Shown here in pieces: positions 26,860 to 34,718 of a stretch of 64,000 bases of DNA (positions within the stretch are counted from its first letter, which is position 1; the number at the start of each line of letters is the position of its first letter). The notes under the pieces were generated by a model. That model searched no databases and was not told where the DNA came from. It worked only from the letters and a program-made list of their open reading frames with translations. The position numbers and the translations under genes were made by a program. This stretch comes from Candidatus Thiothrix putei (GTDB taxonomy: Bacteria; Pseudomonadota; Gammaproteobacteria; Thiotrichales; Thiotrichaceae): assembly GCA_029972225.1 (NCBI GenBank), contig CP124756.1, positions 496,001 through 560,000 of the forward strand. Direction: 5' to 3'.

Positions 26860-28004
26860 TGATTGATTCGTCGGTTTTGATTGCCATCCTCGAAAATGAG
26901 CCAGAAGCAGCACGCTTGATTGGGGACTCAGTAAACTGTGTCGCTTTCAGCCCGGATGGCGGGCAACTTGCTTCCGGCTCGTCTGACAAGACCGTGAAAC
27001 TGTGGGATGTTTTGAGCGGCGAGTGCCTGAAAACCTTCGATCAGTATGCGGCTGAGGTCTCGTCAGTGACGTTCAGCCCGGATGGCGGGCAGATGGCTTG
27101 TTCGGATGACAATACCGTGAAACTGTGGGACGTTTTGAGCGGCGAGTGCCTGCAAACCTTCGGCCAGTATGGTGTCACTTCAGTGACGTTCAGCCCGGAT
27201 GGCGGGCAGTTGGCCTCCGGCTCTTGGGAGGACAATACGGTAAAACTGTGGGATGTTTTGAGCGGTGAGTGCCTGAAAACCTTCGACCAGCATACGGGTT
27301 GGGTAAATTCAGTGACGTTCAGCCCGGATGGCGGGCAACTGGCTTCCGGCTCGAATGACTATACCGTGAAACTGTGGGATGTGTTGAGCGGCGAGTGCCT
27401 GAAAACCTTCGACCAGCATACGGAATCTGTCTCGTCAGTGGCGTTCAGCCCGGATGGCGGGCTGCTGGCTTCCGGCTCTTGGGACAATACCGTGAAACTG
27501 TGGGATGTTTTGAGCGGCGAGTGCCTGAAAACCTTCGACCAGCATACGGAATCTGTCTCGTCAGTGGCGTTCAGCCCGGATGGCGGGCTGCTGGCTTCCG
27601 GCTCTTGGGACAATACCGTGAAACTGTGGGATGTTTTGAGCGGCGAGTGCCTGAAAACCTTCGACCAGCATACGGAACCTGTCTCGTCAGTGGCGTTCAG
27701 CCCGGATGGCGGGCTGCTGGCTTCCGGCTCTTGGGACAATACCGTGAAACTGTGGGATGTTTTGAGCGGCGAGTGCCTGAAAACCAGTTACCATTTGCCA
27801 GACGGCAATGCTGCTACGCTGGATGAGAAAACCGGGCGGATTGTGTATGGCTCGGCAGAAGCATGGCGGTGGCTGCGTTACCGCGAAGTATTGGATTCCG
27901 GTGAAACCATCCTCCACCCCGCCGAAATCTTCGGCTCCTTACCCGGTTCAGACAATAAGAAGCACGAGAGCCGACTGAGAATCAAACGGGTCAGACTCGA
28001 TTGA
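26856..28004 (+). CDS. PIN-toxin N-terminus fused to seven WD40 repeats
   Basis: 382 aa. Residues 1-22 (MMIDSSVLIAILENEPEAARLI) start like a PIN toxin with D4. At about nucleotide 26921 the sequence switches to WD40 repeats, seven units of about 42 residues (TVKLWDVLSGECLKTFDQ then FSPDGG), enough for one closed propeller. Units 5 and 6 are identical at DNA level. The C-terminus (HLPDGNAATLDEKTGRIVYG, then LHPAEIFGSLPG) is that of NACHT/STAND-type WD40 proteins, so the WD40 part is probably the sensor end of a lost STAND gene. The last eight residues come from a REP repeat. Probably a non-functional chimera. Confidence 0.8.
   Translation: MMIDSSVLIAILENEPEAARLIGDSVNCVAFSPDGGQLASGSSDKTVKLWDVLSGECLKTFDQYAAEVSSVTFSPDGGQMACSDDNTVKLWDVLSGECLQTFGQYGVTSVTFSPDGGQLASGSWEDNTVKLWDVLSGECLKTFDQHTGWVNSVTFSPDGGQLASGSNDYTVKLWDVLSGECLKTFDQHTESVSSVAFSPDGGLLASGSWDNTVKLWDVLSGECLKTFDQHTESVSSVAFSPDGGLLASGSWDNTVKLWDVLSGECLKTFDQHTEPVSSVAFSPDGGLLASGSWDNTVKLWDVLSGECLKTSYHLPDGNAATLDEKTGRIVYGSAEAWRWLRYREVLDSGETILHPAEIFGSLPGSDNKKHESRLRIKRVRLD
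27424..27801 (+). repeat. 126-bp tandem repeats encoding WD40 blades
   Basis: Period 126 bp at 27424, 27550 and 27676; the first two units are identical and the third differs by a few bases. The older units to the left (26930-27423) are more diverged. This fits recent unequal crossing-over or slippage within the propeller. Confidence 0.88.
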
Positions 28005-28008
28005 TTTT
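27981..28008. repeat. REP-family repeat overlapping the end of the WD40 frame
   Basis: ATCAAACGGGTCAGACTCGA then TTGATTT. It supplies the last codons and the stop of the chimeric WD40 frame, so it was inserted at, or created, the present C-terminus. Confidence 0.75.
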
Positions 28009-28021
28009 TCTTTGCATAAAA

Positions 28022-28426
28022 TCACAATTCCCAATCCTCCAACAACAATCCCTGCACCCGCTCAAACTCGCGGACATTGTGCGTCACCAACGTCGTTTTC
28101 AACGAACGGGCATGAGCGGCAATCAACGTATCATAATGCCCAATCGGTTGCCCCAACTGCGTTAATTCACAGCGCACCAACGCCGCTTCTTGCGATTGCT
28201 CCTCACCCCAATCCAGCACTTGAATGTATTTGAGGAAACTATTGAGGTTGTCGCGGTTACGTTGCTGGTGTTGTGAACGGCAGATGCCGTATTCCAGTTC
28301 ATACAACACTATCTGCGAAATGGCGACCTGTTCAACCGCTACCTGAAACAGTTTTTGCCGTAATACTGTCGGTTTGTTGTTGATGATACCGATGCAGGCG
28401 TTGGTATCCAGCATGTACAGAATCAT
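28022..28426 (-). CDS. vapC: VapC-family PIN toxin, second copy
   Basis: 134 aa, a near-identical duplicate of the toxin at 22048 with a few substitutions (A11C in the DTNxxIGI loop, AEQ to EEQ) and one extra C-terminal residue. The catalytic acidic residues are unchanged. Confidence 0.9.
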   Translation of the reverse strand: MILYMLDTNACIGIINNKPTVLRQKLFQVAVEQVAISQIVLYELEYGICRSQHQQRNRDNLNSFLKYIQVLDWGEEQSQEAALVRCELTQLGQPIGHYDTLIAAHARSLKTTLVTHNVREFERVQGLLLEDWEL

Positions 28427-28665
28427 TCAAATCCTCGGCGTTCAATATCGGCGGGAAGCGCGTCACCGTTGATGTTGAAATCATCACTGAACCCTGTGCA
28501 ACCTTGCATAAAACCAACCCATGAATCAGGGTGCGGCATGATCACAAGGTTATTGCCGCTCCAGCGGATAAACACCTCTTTGACATCCAGCCGGAACTGT
28601 TTAGGTAAGCGAATAGCTTGGCTGTTGCCGCTGGTGAAAACTTTGGCGAGTGCGGATTGCATCAT
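28423..28665 (-). CDS. vapB: VapB-family antitoxin, second copy
   Basis: 80 aa, identical to the copy at 22446 in the DNA-binding half. Differences cluster in the toxin-binding C-terminus (STNSDA against NINGDA). That pattern could separate the two pairs' specificities, or be neutral. Confidence 0.9.
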   Translation of the reverse strand: MMQSALAKVFTSGNSQAIRLPKQFRLDVKEVFIRWSGNNLVIMPHPDSWVGFMQGCTGFSDDFNINGDALPADIERRGFE

Positions 28666-28687
28666 GGTGAAGCTCCTTTACGATAAT

Positions 28688-28707
28688 TGTATATACATAA
28701 ATATACA
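28688..28707. promoter_or_regulatory. palindrome upstream of second vapBC
   Basis: Same sequence and spacing as 22711-22730. With identical operators, both antitoxins should regulate both promoters. Confidence 0.55.
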
Positions 28708-28873
28708 CACAAGTCGTCCTGTAGTAAACTCGTCAACCGCTCAAACTCCAACATCCACTGCCAAACATAGGATAGAGTTGCAGTGTTCAACGACTTTCAG
28801 CATTCGACAACACCTGTCATCTTGTTTTAAAGTTCTCGCTATCAGCTTCTTAACCGTAGGATGACCCCATGCC

Positions 28874-29278
28874 ATGACCACATTGCAAGTCAATTCAGCT
28901 ATTGAACTGGATCAGGTGTTGCGCGGTGTTGAAATGCTCGACACGCCAGAGTTGGAACGTTTCTTTTCGCAAGTCGGTATCTTGTTAGCACGCCGCAAAG
29001 CACCCAGTATCCCGCAACGGGAAGCAATATTGCTGCAACAAATCAACACACCGTTGCCCGCGCAAACGCTGGCAGACTATCAGGATCTCAGCCAAAAATT
29101 GCGCGATGAGAATATTACGCCAGCCGAACATACTCACTTACTAACCTTGGTGGATGTTGTCGAACTGGCAGATGCCGAACGGATGCAGCATTTATTTGAG
29201 CTTGCCCAACTGCGCAACGTACCACTGGATACGCTAATGCAACAGTTAGGGATTCAGACACCAGCACCTTATGTCTAA
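28874..29278 (+). CDS. orf134, second copy
   Basis: 134 aa, differing from the copy at 22897 by one residue (RRK for RSK near residue 41). It is again followed, with an 8-bp overlap, by the start of an HNH gene. Confidence 0.6.
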   Translation: MTTLQVNSAIELDQVLRGVEMLDTPELERFFSQVGILLARRKAPSIPQREAILLQQINTPLPAQTLADYQDLSQKLRDENITPAEHTHLLTLVDVVELADAERMQHLFELAQLRNVPLDTLMQQLGIQTPAPYV

Positions 29279-29385
29279 ACGCTATCTTTCCAGCGCGGAA
29301 CAAAGCGCGATTATTGAGCGTGCGGGCGGACGTTGCGAATTTGCGCTGGCAAGCCCAAGCAGCGCAGTCGATAGAGTGCGCTGAA
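29271..29385 (+). pseudogene. HNH endonuclease stub joined to a ygiQ tail remnant
   Basis: Starts exactly as the HNH gene at 23294 but homology ends after GGRCE at 29338. The frame then runs through foreign DNA and stops at 29385. Only 23 HNH codons remain, without the catalytic part. Confidence 0.8.
29348..29374 (+). pseudogene. ygiQ: ygiQ remnant 5: last eight codons
   Basis: Reads GKPKQRSR then TAG, exactly the C-terminal peptide of ygiQ copy 3 (copy 2 ends GKPKQRSGR), with six base differences that are all silent. It lies where the series predicts: directly after the HNH stub of the second module, as copy 4 lies after the first. Short and low-complexity, so not conclusive alone. Confidence 0.6.
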
Positions 29386-29399
29386 TAACAATAGTCAAA

Positions 29400-29446
29400 T
29401 GTGCTACAGTCATCGCTATCGAGTAGAGGTTAAGATAGGTAGCACA
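29400..29446. promoter_or_regulatory. inverted repeat around the leader of the ATPase gene
   Basis: TGTGCTAC (29400) and GTAGCACA (ending at the A of the start codon) flank a 31-nt stretch containing AGAGGTTAAGATAGG. Folded as RNA it would put the ribosome site in a loop and the start codon at the stem base; as DNA it could be an operator. Confidence 0.45.
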
Positions 29447-30618
29447 TGGACATTACGCTGAAAAACTTGGGACTAATCCAAGAGGCAAATTTCACCGTAG
29501 GTGATTTAACAGTCATCTGCGGGCGTAATAATACAGGAAAGACTTACATTACTTACGCTACTTATGGATTTCTAGATTACTGGCATAGTGGATGGCCAGA
29601 GGTATCGCCCATCCCTGGCTTTGACATGCATCCATTAGAAACATACGCTCGCCGCTTATTACATGTTGCCTGTATGGAATATAGCAGCAATTGGATTTCA
29701 AAGATATTTGTGGGCGGAAAAAATAAATTTAAAAACAGCACTTTCTATTTGGATGATGATATTTATGAAACACCTACTGTTAAATCAAAAAATGTTAAGA
29801 CACTACCCAAAGTCTTTATTGCGAGTGCAGAACGCACCGGTGCAGCACTGTTCCAACGTGAAGTAGATTTTACGAGAAGTCGTTTGATCGACATCCTCAA
29901 GGAAACGAATGTTAATCCTCAGCAGTTATTAGGACACTTTACGGCTGAATACCCCCTCCCCGTAAAACACAACATTGATTTTATTCGTGACTTGCCAAAT
30001 ATTGTCAACAAACAGAGTATATTTACGCAAGAACATCCTGAAGTATTGCAAGCTTTTGACGATATTGCAGGTGGAGAGTATGCAATCAATACAGCAGGAG
30101 GGATAAGCTATAGCCCTAGCAATCAACCCGAATTAAATCTTTCATTAGCAGAAAGTTCTAGTACTGTACGTTCTTTAGTCGAAATCGGTTTTTATTTACG
30201 TCACCTTGCCCAGAAAGGTGATTTGTTGATGGTAGATGAACCAGAACTAAATCTCCATCCAGAAAACCAACGTAAAATAGCCCGTTTATTTGCTATGTTA
30301 GTCAATCACGGTATTCGTGTATTTATTACAACGCACAGTGATTATATTATTAAAGAGTTTAACACCCTGCTATTACTCAATAAATCTGATGAACGTTTAC
30401 AGGCATTAGCCCAGCGAGAAGGTTATCAGCCGACTGAGTTGCTAAAGCCAGAACAATTAAACGTTTACATGACGACTGTTGATGAGCGGGTGACAGACAA
30501 AATAAGTTACACACTCATCCCTGCCAAAATCACCAGTGACAGTGGTATTGAGCTAACCTCTTTCAATGACACCATTGAAGACATGAACCGTCTGCAAGAT
30601 GAAATTGTTTGGGGATAA
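29446..30618 (+). CDS. AAA/ABC-type ATPase of a two-gene defence-like system
   Basis: 390 aa. SMC/OLD-like AAA ATPase: Walker A GRNNTGKT (residues 26-33), signature-like LSLAESSSTVRSL, Walker B LLMVDEPELNLHP (about 258-270) and the switch THSD (about 295). No TOPRIM domain is visible, so it is not a complete OLD nuclease. It is followed 3 bp later by a small PD-(D/E)XK-like gene. ATPase plus effector nuclease is the design of several anti-phage systems (for example Septu or PARIS), but I cannot match this pair to a named one. AT-rich, as expected for an acquired gene. Confidence 0.7.
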   Translation: MDITLKNLGLIQEANFTVGDLTVICGRNNTGKTYITYATYGFLDYWHSGWPEVSPIPGFDMHPLETYARRLLHVACMEYSSNWISKIFVGGKNKFKNSTFYLDDDIYETPTVKSKNVKTLPKVFIASAERTGAALFQREVDFTRSRLIDILKETNVNPQQLLGHFTAEYPLPVKHNIDFIRDLPNIVNKQSIFTQEHPEVLQAFDDIAGGEYAINTAGGISYSPSNQPELNLSLAESSSTVRSLVEIGFYLRHLAQKGDLLMVDEPELNLHPENQRKIARLFAMLVNHGIRVFITTHSDYIIKEFNTLLLLNKSDERLQALAQREGYQPTELLKPEQLNVYMTTVDERVTDKISYTLIPAKITSDSGIELTSFNDTIEDMNRLQDEIVWG

Positions 30619-30621
30619 GTT

Positions 30622-31173
30622 ATGTCTGATACATCTGTGTTACAACGTATGCTACAACCTAGCATTTTGATTTCTTTAGAGAATCACTATGAAAGCAAAA
30701 AAGTCATATTGATTGAAAACCAGTCCCCTGACTCCTTTATTGAAATTCACAAAATTCCCGCTGATGCACTGGTTATTGATTTAGACAGAGCATTCAATAA
30801 TCAGGGGTTATTTCAAGGTAAATCAGGCGAATGCAAACGCGCTGATTACGTGATCATCTCTGAACAAGAGAAAAAAGTACTCTTCATTGAAATGAAACGT
30901 AGCAACGCTCCTGCTGTAGACATTGTAAATCAATTAAAAGGTGCATTATGCGCATTTGAATATTGCCAAATTATCGGACGTGAGTTTTTTCAGGAGCGTG
31001 ATTTCCTTGCACAATATCAGAAGCGTTTTATCTCTGTCAGACACACTGGGGGAACAAAACAAAAAACAGAAATCGAGCAAACCGCGCCACAGGGGGAACG
31101 ACATAGCAATCCCGATTATCCATTAAAAATCAGTTGGGCAAAGTGTATACAGTTCAAGAAAATTGCCTGTTGA
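30622..31173 (+). CDS. PD-(D/E)XK-like nuclease partner
   Basis: 183 aa. The central motif has D about residue 74 in KRADYVIIS, then E90-x-K92 in VLFIEMKRSN, the spacing of a restriction-type nuclease core. The N-terminal part is acidic and mixed alpha/beta. It is 3 bp behind the ATPase and so co-expressed. The likely role is a nuclease released or directed by the ATPase on infection; the substrate is unknown. The catalytic motif is visible; the rest is inference. Confidence 0.6.
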   Translation: MSDTSVLQRMLQPSILISLENHYESKKVILIENQSPDSFIEIHKIPADALVIDLDRAFNNQGLFQGKSGECKRADYVIISEQEKKVLFIEMKRSNAPAVDIVNQLKGALCAFEYCQIIGREFFQERDFLAQYQKRFISVRHTGGTKQKTEIEQTAPQGERHSNPDYPLKISWAKCIQFKKIAC

Positions 31174-31271
31174 CTGTTATTTTCTCATTTTTATGGCATT
31201 CAACCGCGCTTGAACCCCCACACATACAAGGCATATGCTAACCTCACGTTTCCAAACAAGAGGGTATCGCC

Positions 31272-31517
31272 ATGACTGCCATAGCCGCCAGACTCTTCAA
31301 AAACGGACAAGGCCAAGCCGTCCGCATCCCGCGCATTTTCCAATTTGAAGGCATTGATGAAGTGCTGATTCGGCGCGAAGGCGATGCGCTCATCATCACG
31401 CCCAAGCGCAAAAGCTGGGCGTCATTTGCCGACATTCCCAGTGCCGACGATGATTTCATGGCAGAACGCCCTGATGTGTTTGACCTTGGACGGGTGGTAT
31501 ACCAGTCCGTGCCATAA
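31272..31517 (+). CDS. vapB: VapB-family antitoxin, C-terminus altered by IS630 copy B
   Basis: 81 aa now; without the IS the gene would be 77 aa ending GRVVF with its stop overlapping the toxin ATG (TGATG). The insertion is only two codons from the end and replaces the final F with five IS-coded residues (YQSVP). The AbrB hairpin (RLFKNGQGQAVRIPRIF) is untouched, so it is probably still active, but toxin translation is no longer coupled. Confidence 0.85.
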   Translation: MTAIAARLFKNGQGQAVRIPRIFQFEGIDEVLIRREGDALIITPKRKSWASFADIPSADDDFMAERPDVFDLGRVVYQSVP

Positions 31518-32637
31518 AATAGTTTTTTTGATCAAGGAAATATGGTTAGATGACTGGTAACAAAAGCAGCCATGAGTAATGTATGACATTAAAAATCACT
31601 TTCACTGAGGATGAGATAGCGGAGCTGTTCTACTGGAAGGAGCGCCATCCTCATCCCAGAGTCCGTAAGAAAATGTCCGTGCTGTACCTGAAATCCCAAC
31701 AGTTGACGCATAAGGAAATCAAACGATTGGAAAGGATTACAGAAGCCACGCTGCTTGCCTACCTAAACGCCTACCTACAACCTAACGGTTTAGAAGCTCT
31801 TAAAGAAATACGATTCAATAAACCACAGAGTGATTTGATGGCATATAAAGACAAGATTGAAGCCTATTTTCGTGAATATCCCCCCGCAACCAGCAAGGCG
31901 GCAGCCGCTAAGATTGAGGAGCTGACAGGCATCAAACGCAGTGAGGACAGGGTACGTGTCTTTATGAAGAAAATAGGGATGGACATCCATAAAGTGGGGA
32001 TGATACCCGCCAAAGCTGATGTGGAAGCACAAGAAAAGTTCCTGGAAAATGAACTAAAACCGCGCATTCAGGAGGCTAAGGAGGGCAAACGCGCCCTTTT
32101 TTTGTCGATGCCGCCCACTTCGTGTTAGCACCGTTTCTGGGGTTTTTGTGGTCATTTTCCCGCGTATTCATCAAAGCCCCCTGTGGTCGACAACGCTACA
32201 ACGTATTGGGCGCACTCAATGCGATAACGCTACAACTCATCACGATCACTAACGACTCCTATATCAACGCTAACAGCGTGTGTGAATTATTGGAAAAAAT
32301 TGCAGCGTTAGCACTCAAAATACCGATCACTTTGGTCTTGGATAATGCCAAGTATCAACGCTGTGAAGCCGTGTTTGCCTGTGCGAAAAGGCTCAATATT
32401 GAACTATTATTTTTACCGACCTATTCACCCAACCTCAATCTGATTGAACGGTTGTGGAAGTTCGTCAAGAAAAAATGCTTGTACTCGAAATACTATGATA
32501 AGTTTCCCGCTTTCAAGGCGGCCATCACCAACTGTCTCGACAAGCTGGATACCGATCACAAGAAAGAACTGACCCAGTTGATGACAACAAATTTTCAAAC
32601 CTTTAAAAATGTTCAGGTCTTGACGCTGTAAGGTATA
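31498..32637 (+). mobile_element. IS630-family element, copy B
   Basis: 1140 bp, TATA at both ends, inserted at TA between the last codons of vapB and the start of vapC. This separates the toxin gene from the pair's promoter by more than 1.1 kb. Confidence 0.93.
31583..32631 (+). CDS. IS630 transposase (copy B, frameshifted)
   Basis: Same two-frame organisation as copy A: 181-aa first frame, T7 slip site at about 32097-32103, second frame ending at 32631. No change seen in the slip site or catalytic residues. Confidence 0.9.
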
Positions 32638-32642
32638 TTCTG

Positions 32643-33050
32643 ATGCTTTACCTGCTCGATACGGACATCAGCAGCTACATCATGCGCAAAAAGCCACCCA
32701 ATGTGTTGGCAATGTTGGAAACACAAGTACAGGCAGGCAATGAGATTTGCATTTCCGCCATCACCTACGCCGAATTGCTATTAGAGGCAAAACGCTCTGG
32801 CAATCCTGACAAGCACCTGCACCTGATAGAGGCATTGCAAGAACGTCTGCATCACATCCAACCGTGGGATGCAGCGGCAGCGGAACAGTTTTCAGACCTG
32901 CAAACCTTGTTGTTTAACGCGGGTACGCCACTTGGCACGAATGACACTTTGATTGCCGCCCACGCTTTGAGCCTGCAAGCCATTATGGTGACGAACAACA
33001 CGCGGCATTTCGATAAAGTACCGGATTTGCGGCTGGAGAATTGGGTTTAA
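32643..33050 (+). CDS. vapC: VapC-family PIN toxin
   Basis: 135 aa with MLYLLDTDISSYIM (D6), E in ITYAELLLEA (about 43), D in GTNDTLIAAHA (about 100) and a late N-T-R-H-F motif. It is of a different subtype from the duplicated vapC. The partner vapB lies on the far side of IS630 copy B, so toxin expression now depends on read-through or an IS promoter. Confidence 0.9.
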   Translation: MLYLLDTDISSYIMRKKPPNVLAMLETQVQAGNEICISAITYAELLLEAKRSGNPDKHLHLIEALQERLHHIQPWDAAAAEQFSDLQTLLFNAGTPLGTNDTLIAAHALSLQAIMVTNNTRHFDKVPDLRLENWV

Positions 33051-33059
33051 GATAACTAA

Positions 33060-33131
33060 CCCAACTGCGCAACGTACCACTAGATGCGCTGATGCAACTG
33101 CTGAATTGCTGGAGCTGACGGGACAGAAATA
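33060..33131 (+). pseudogene. scar: end of orf134 fused to a piece of the HNH restriction gene
   Basis: 33060-33098 matches the orf134 stretch encoding QLRNVPLDTLMQ (compare 23228-23266) with a few changes. 33098-33131 matches 20477-20510, the part of the HNH gene encoding AELLELTGQK, with one mismatch. Two fragments of accessory genes lie side by side with no gene between, next to ubiD. Confidence 0.75.
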
Positions 33132-33162
33132 GAGCGCTTACCTGTATGTTCAAAAAACTAAA

Positions 33163-34626
33163 TCATAAGCCCAAACTTTTCCACATCCCATCCACGCGGG
33201 ATTTCACCGCCGCATCCATCACAATCGGCGTACCCCATTCCCGCGTGGTTTCCCCCGGCCATTTATTGGTCGCATCCATCCCCATCTTCGACCCCAGCCC
33301 CGATACGGGCGAGGCGAAATCCAGATAATCAATCGGCGTATGCTCAATCAACGTGGTATCCCGCGCCGGATCCATCCGCGTCGTCATCGCCCAGATCACA
33401 TCCTCCCACTTGCGCGTATTCACATCATCATCCACCACGATAATGAACTTGGTGTACATGAACTGGCGCAGGAACGACCAAACCCCCATCATCACCCGCT
33501 TGGCGTGACCGGGGTATTGCTTCTTAATGCTCACCACCGCCATGCGATACGAACAGCCTTCCGGCGGCAGGTAAAAATCCACAATTTCAGGAAACTGCTT
33601 CTGCAAAATCGGCACGAACACTTCATTCAACGCCAAGCCCAAAATCGCCGGTTCATCCGGCGGTCGCCCGGTGTATGTGCTGTGGTAAATCGGGTCTTTG
33701 CGGTGGGTAATGCGCTCGATGGTAAACACCGGAAAGCTATCAATCTCGTTGTAATAGCCGGTATGGTCGCCATAAGGCCCTTCGGGAGCCATGTCGTCAG
33801 GGTAAATATGCCCCTCCAACACAAATTCCGCCGACGCAGGCACTTGCAAATCCACCCCAATGGCCTGCACCAACTCCGTCCGGGAACCGCGCAACAACCC
33901 CGCAAACGCATATTCCGACAAGGTATCTGGCACGGGTGTGACCGCGCCTAAAATTGTCGCCGGGTCAGTGCCAATCGCCACCGCTACGGGAAACGGCTTA
34001 CCCGGATTGGCCTGCTGAAACTCGCGAAAATCCAACGCGCCGCCGCGATGCGATAGCCAGCGCATAATCACGCGGTTTTTGCTCAACACTTGCTGGCGGT
34101 AAATCCCCAGATTCTGGCGTTTCTGATTCGGACCTTTGGTAATCACCAAGCCCCACGTAATCAGCGGTGCAGCATCCCCCGGCCAGCAATGCTGAATCGG
34201 CAGTTTGCTCAAATCCACCTTATCGCCTTCCACCACGACTTGCTGACACGCGGCTTTGCTGACCACTTTCGGTGCCATATCCAACACTTTACGGAAAATC
34301 GGCAGCGCATTCAGTGCATCCTTAAAGCCTTTCGGCGGATCAGGCTGCTTGAGCAATGCCAGCAATTTACCCACTTCACGCAAGGCATCGGTGGACTCCT
34401 CACCCATCCCCAATGCCACGCGGCGCGGTGTGCCGAACAAGTTGGCGAGTACTGGGGTGTTATGCCCTTTGGGGTTTTCAAACAGCAAGGCAGAGCCGCC
34501 AGCACGCAATACGCGGTCGGCGATTTCGGTCATTTCCAGATACGGGTCAACTTCCACGCTAATGCGTTTGAGTTCACCCATTTTTTCCAGTTGTTGGATA
34601 AAGTCGCGTAGGTCATGGTATTTCAT
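33163..34626 (-). CDS. ubiD: UbiD-family decarboxylase
   Basis: 487 aa from the ATG at 34624-34626; the upstream extension is not conserved-looking and runs into the promoter. UbiD decarboxylates 3-polyprenyl-4-hydroxybenzoate in ubiquinone synthesis using prenylated FMN (made by UbiX, not seen here). Landmarks: [10 protein letters not shown] start, [11 protein letters not shown] and the late SVIKK-type/[11 protein letters not shown] region of bacterial UbiD. It stands divergent from a UbiA-type prenyltransferase, although a restriction-modification operon now separates them. Confidence 0.93.
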   Translation of the reverse strand: MKYHDLRDFIQQLEKMGELKRISVEVDPYLEMTEIADRVLRAGGSALLFENPKGHNTPVLANLFGTPRRVALGMGEESTDALREVGKLLALLKQPDPPKGFKDALNALPIFRKVLDMAPKVVSKAACQQVVVEGDKVDLSKLPIQHCWPGDAAPLITWGLVITKGPNQKRQNLGIYRQQVLSKNRVIMRWLSHRGGALDFREFQQANPGKPFPVAVAIGTDPATILGAVTPVPDTLSEYAFAGLLRGSRTELVQAIGVDLQVPASAEFVLEGHIYPDDMAPEGPYGDHTGYYNEIDSFPVFTIERITHRKDPIYHSTYTGRPPDEPAILGLALNEVFVPILQKQFPEIVDFYLPPEGCSYRMAVVSIKKQYPGHAKRVMMGVWSFLRQFMYTKFIIVVDDDVNTRKWEDVIWAMTTRMDPARDTTLIEHTPIDYLDFASPVSGLGSKMGMDATNKWPGETTREWGTPIVMDAAVKSRVDGMWKSLGL

Positions 34627-34640
34627 GGCAAGGATAATAA

Positions 34641-34697
34641 CGGAAATCCGCGCCGAGCGGCTATGGGCGTGCGTATAATCCGGTTTTTTGCAGCGCG
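34641..34697. repeat. 57-bp direct repeat, left copy (target duplication)
   Basis: Runs from CGGAAATCCGCGCCG to TTTTTTGCAGCGCG and matches 38460-38516 with one A/G difference. It contains TATAAT (34674-34679) on the + strand, the promoter region originally between ubiD and the prenyltransferase gene. Everything between the two copies is the restriction-modification insert. Confidence 0.9.
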
Positions 34698-34718
34698 TTT
34701 TTATGTGTGAAAACAGTA

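Noticed and set aside
27424..27801. Regular 126-bp repeats that could suggest a repeat array of non-coding type
   Set aside because: The repeats stay in one frame and encode WD40 blades; there are no unique spacers, so it is not a CRISPR or iteron array.
29446..30618. Assigning the ATPase as an OLD nuclease of Gabija
   Set aside because: No TOPRIM domain and no UvrD-like helicase next to it.
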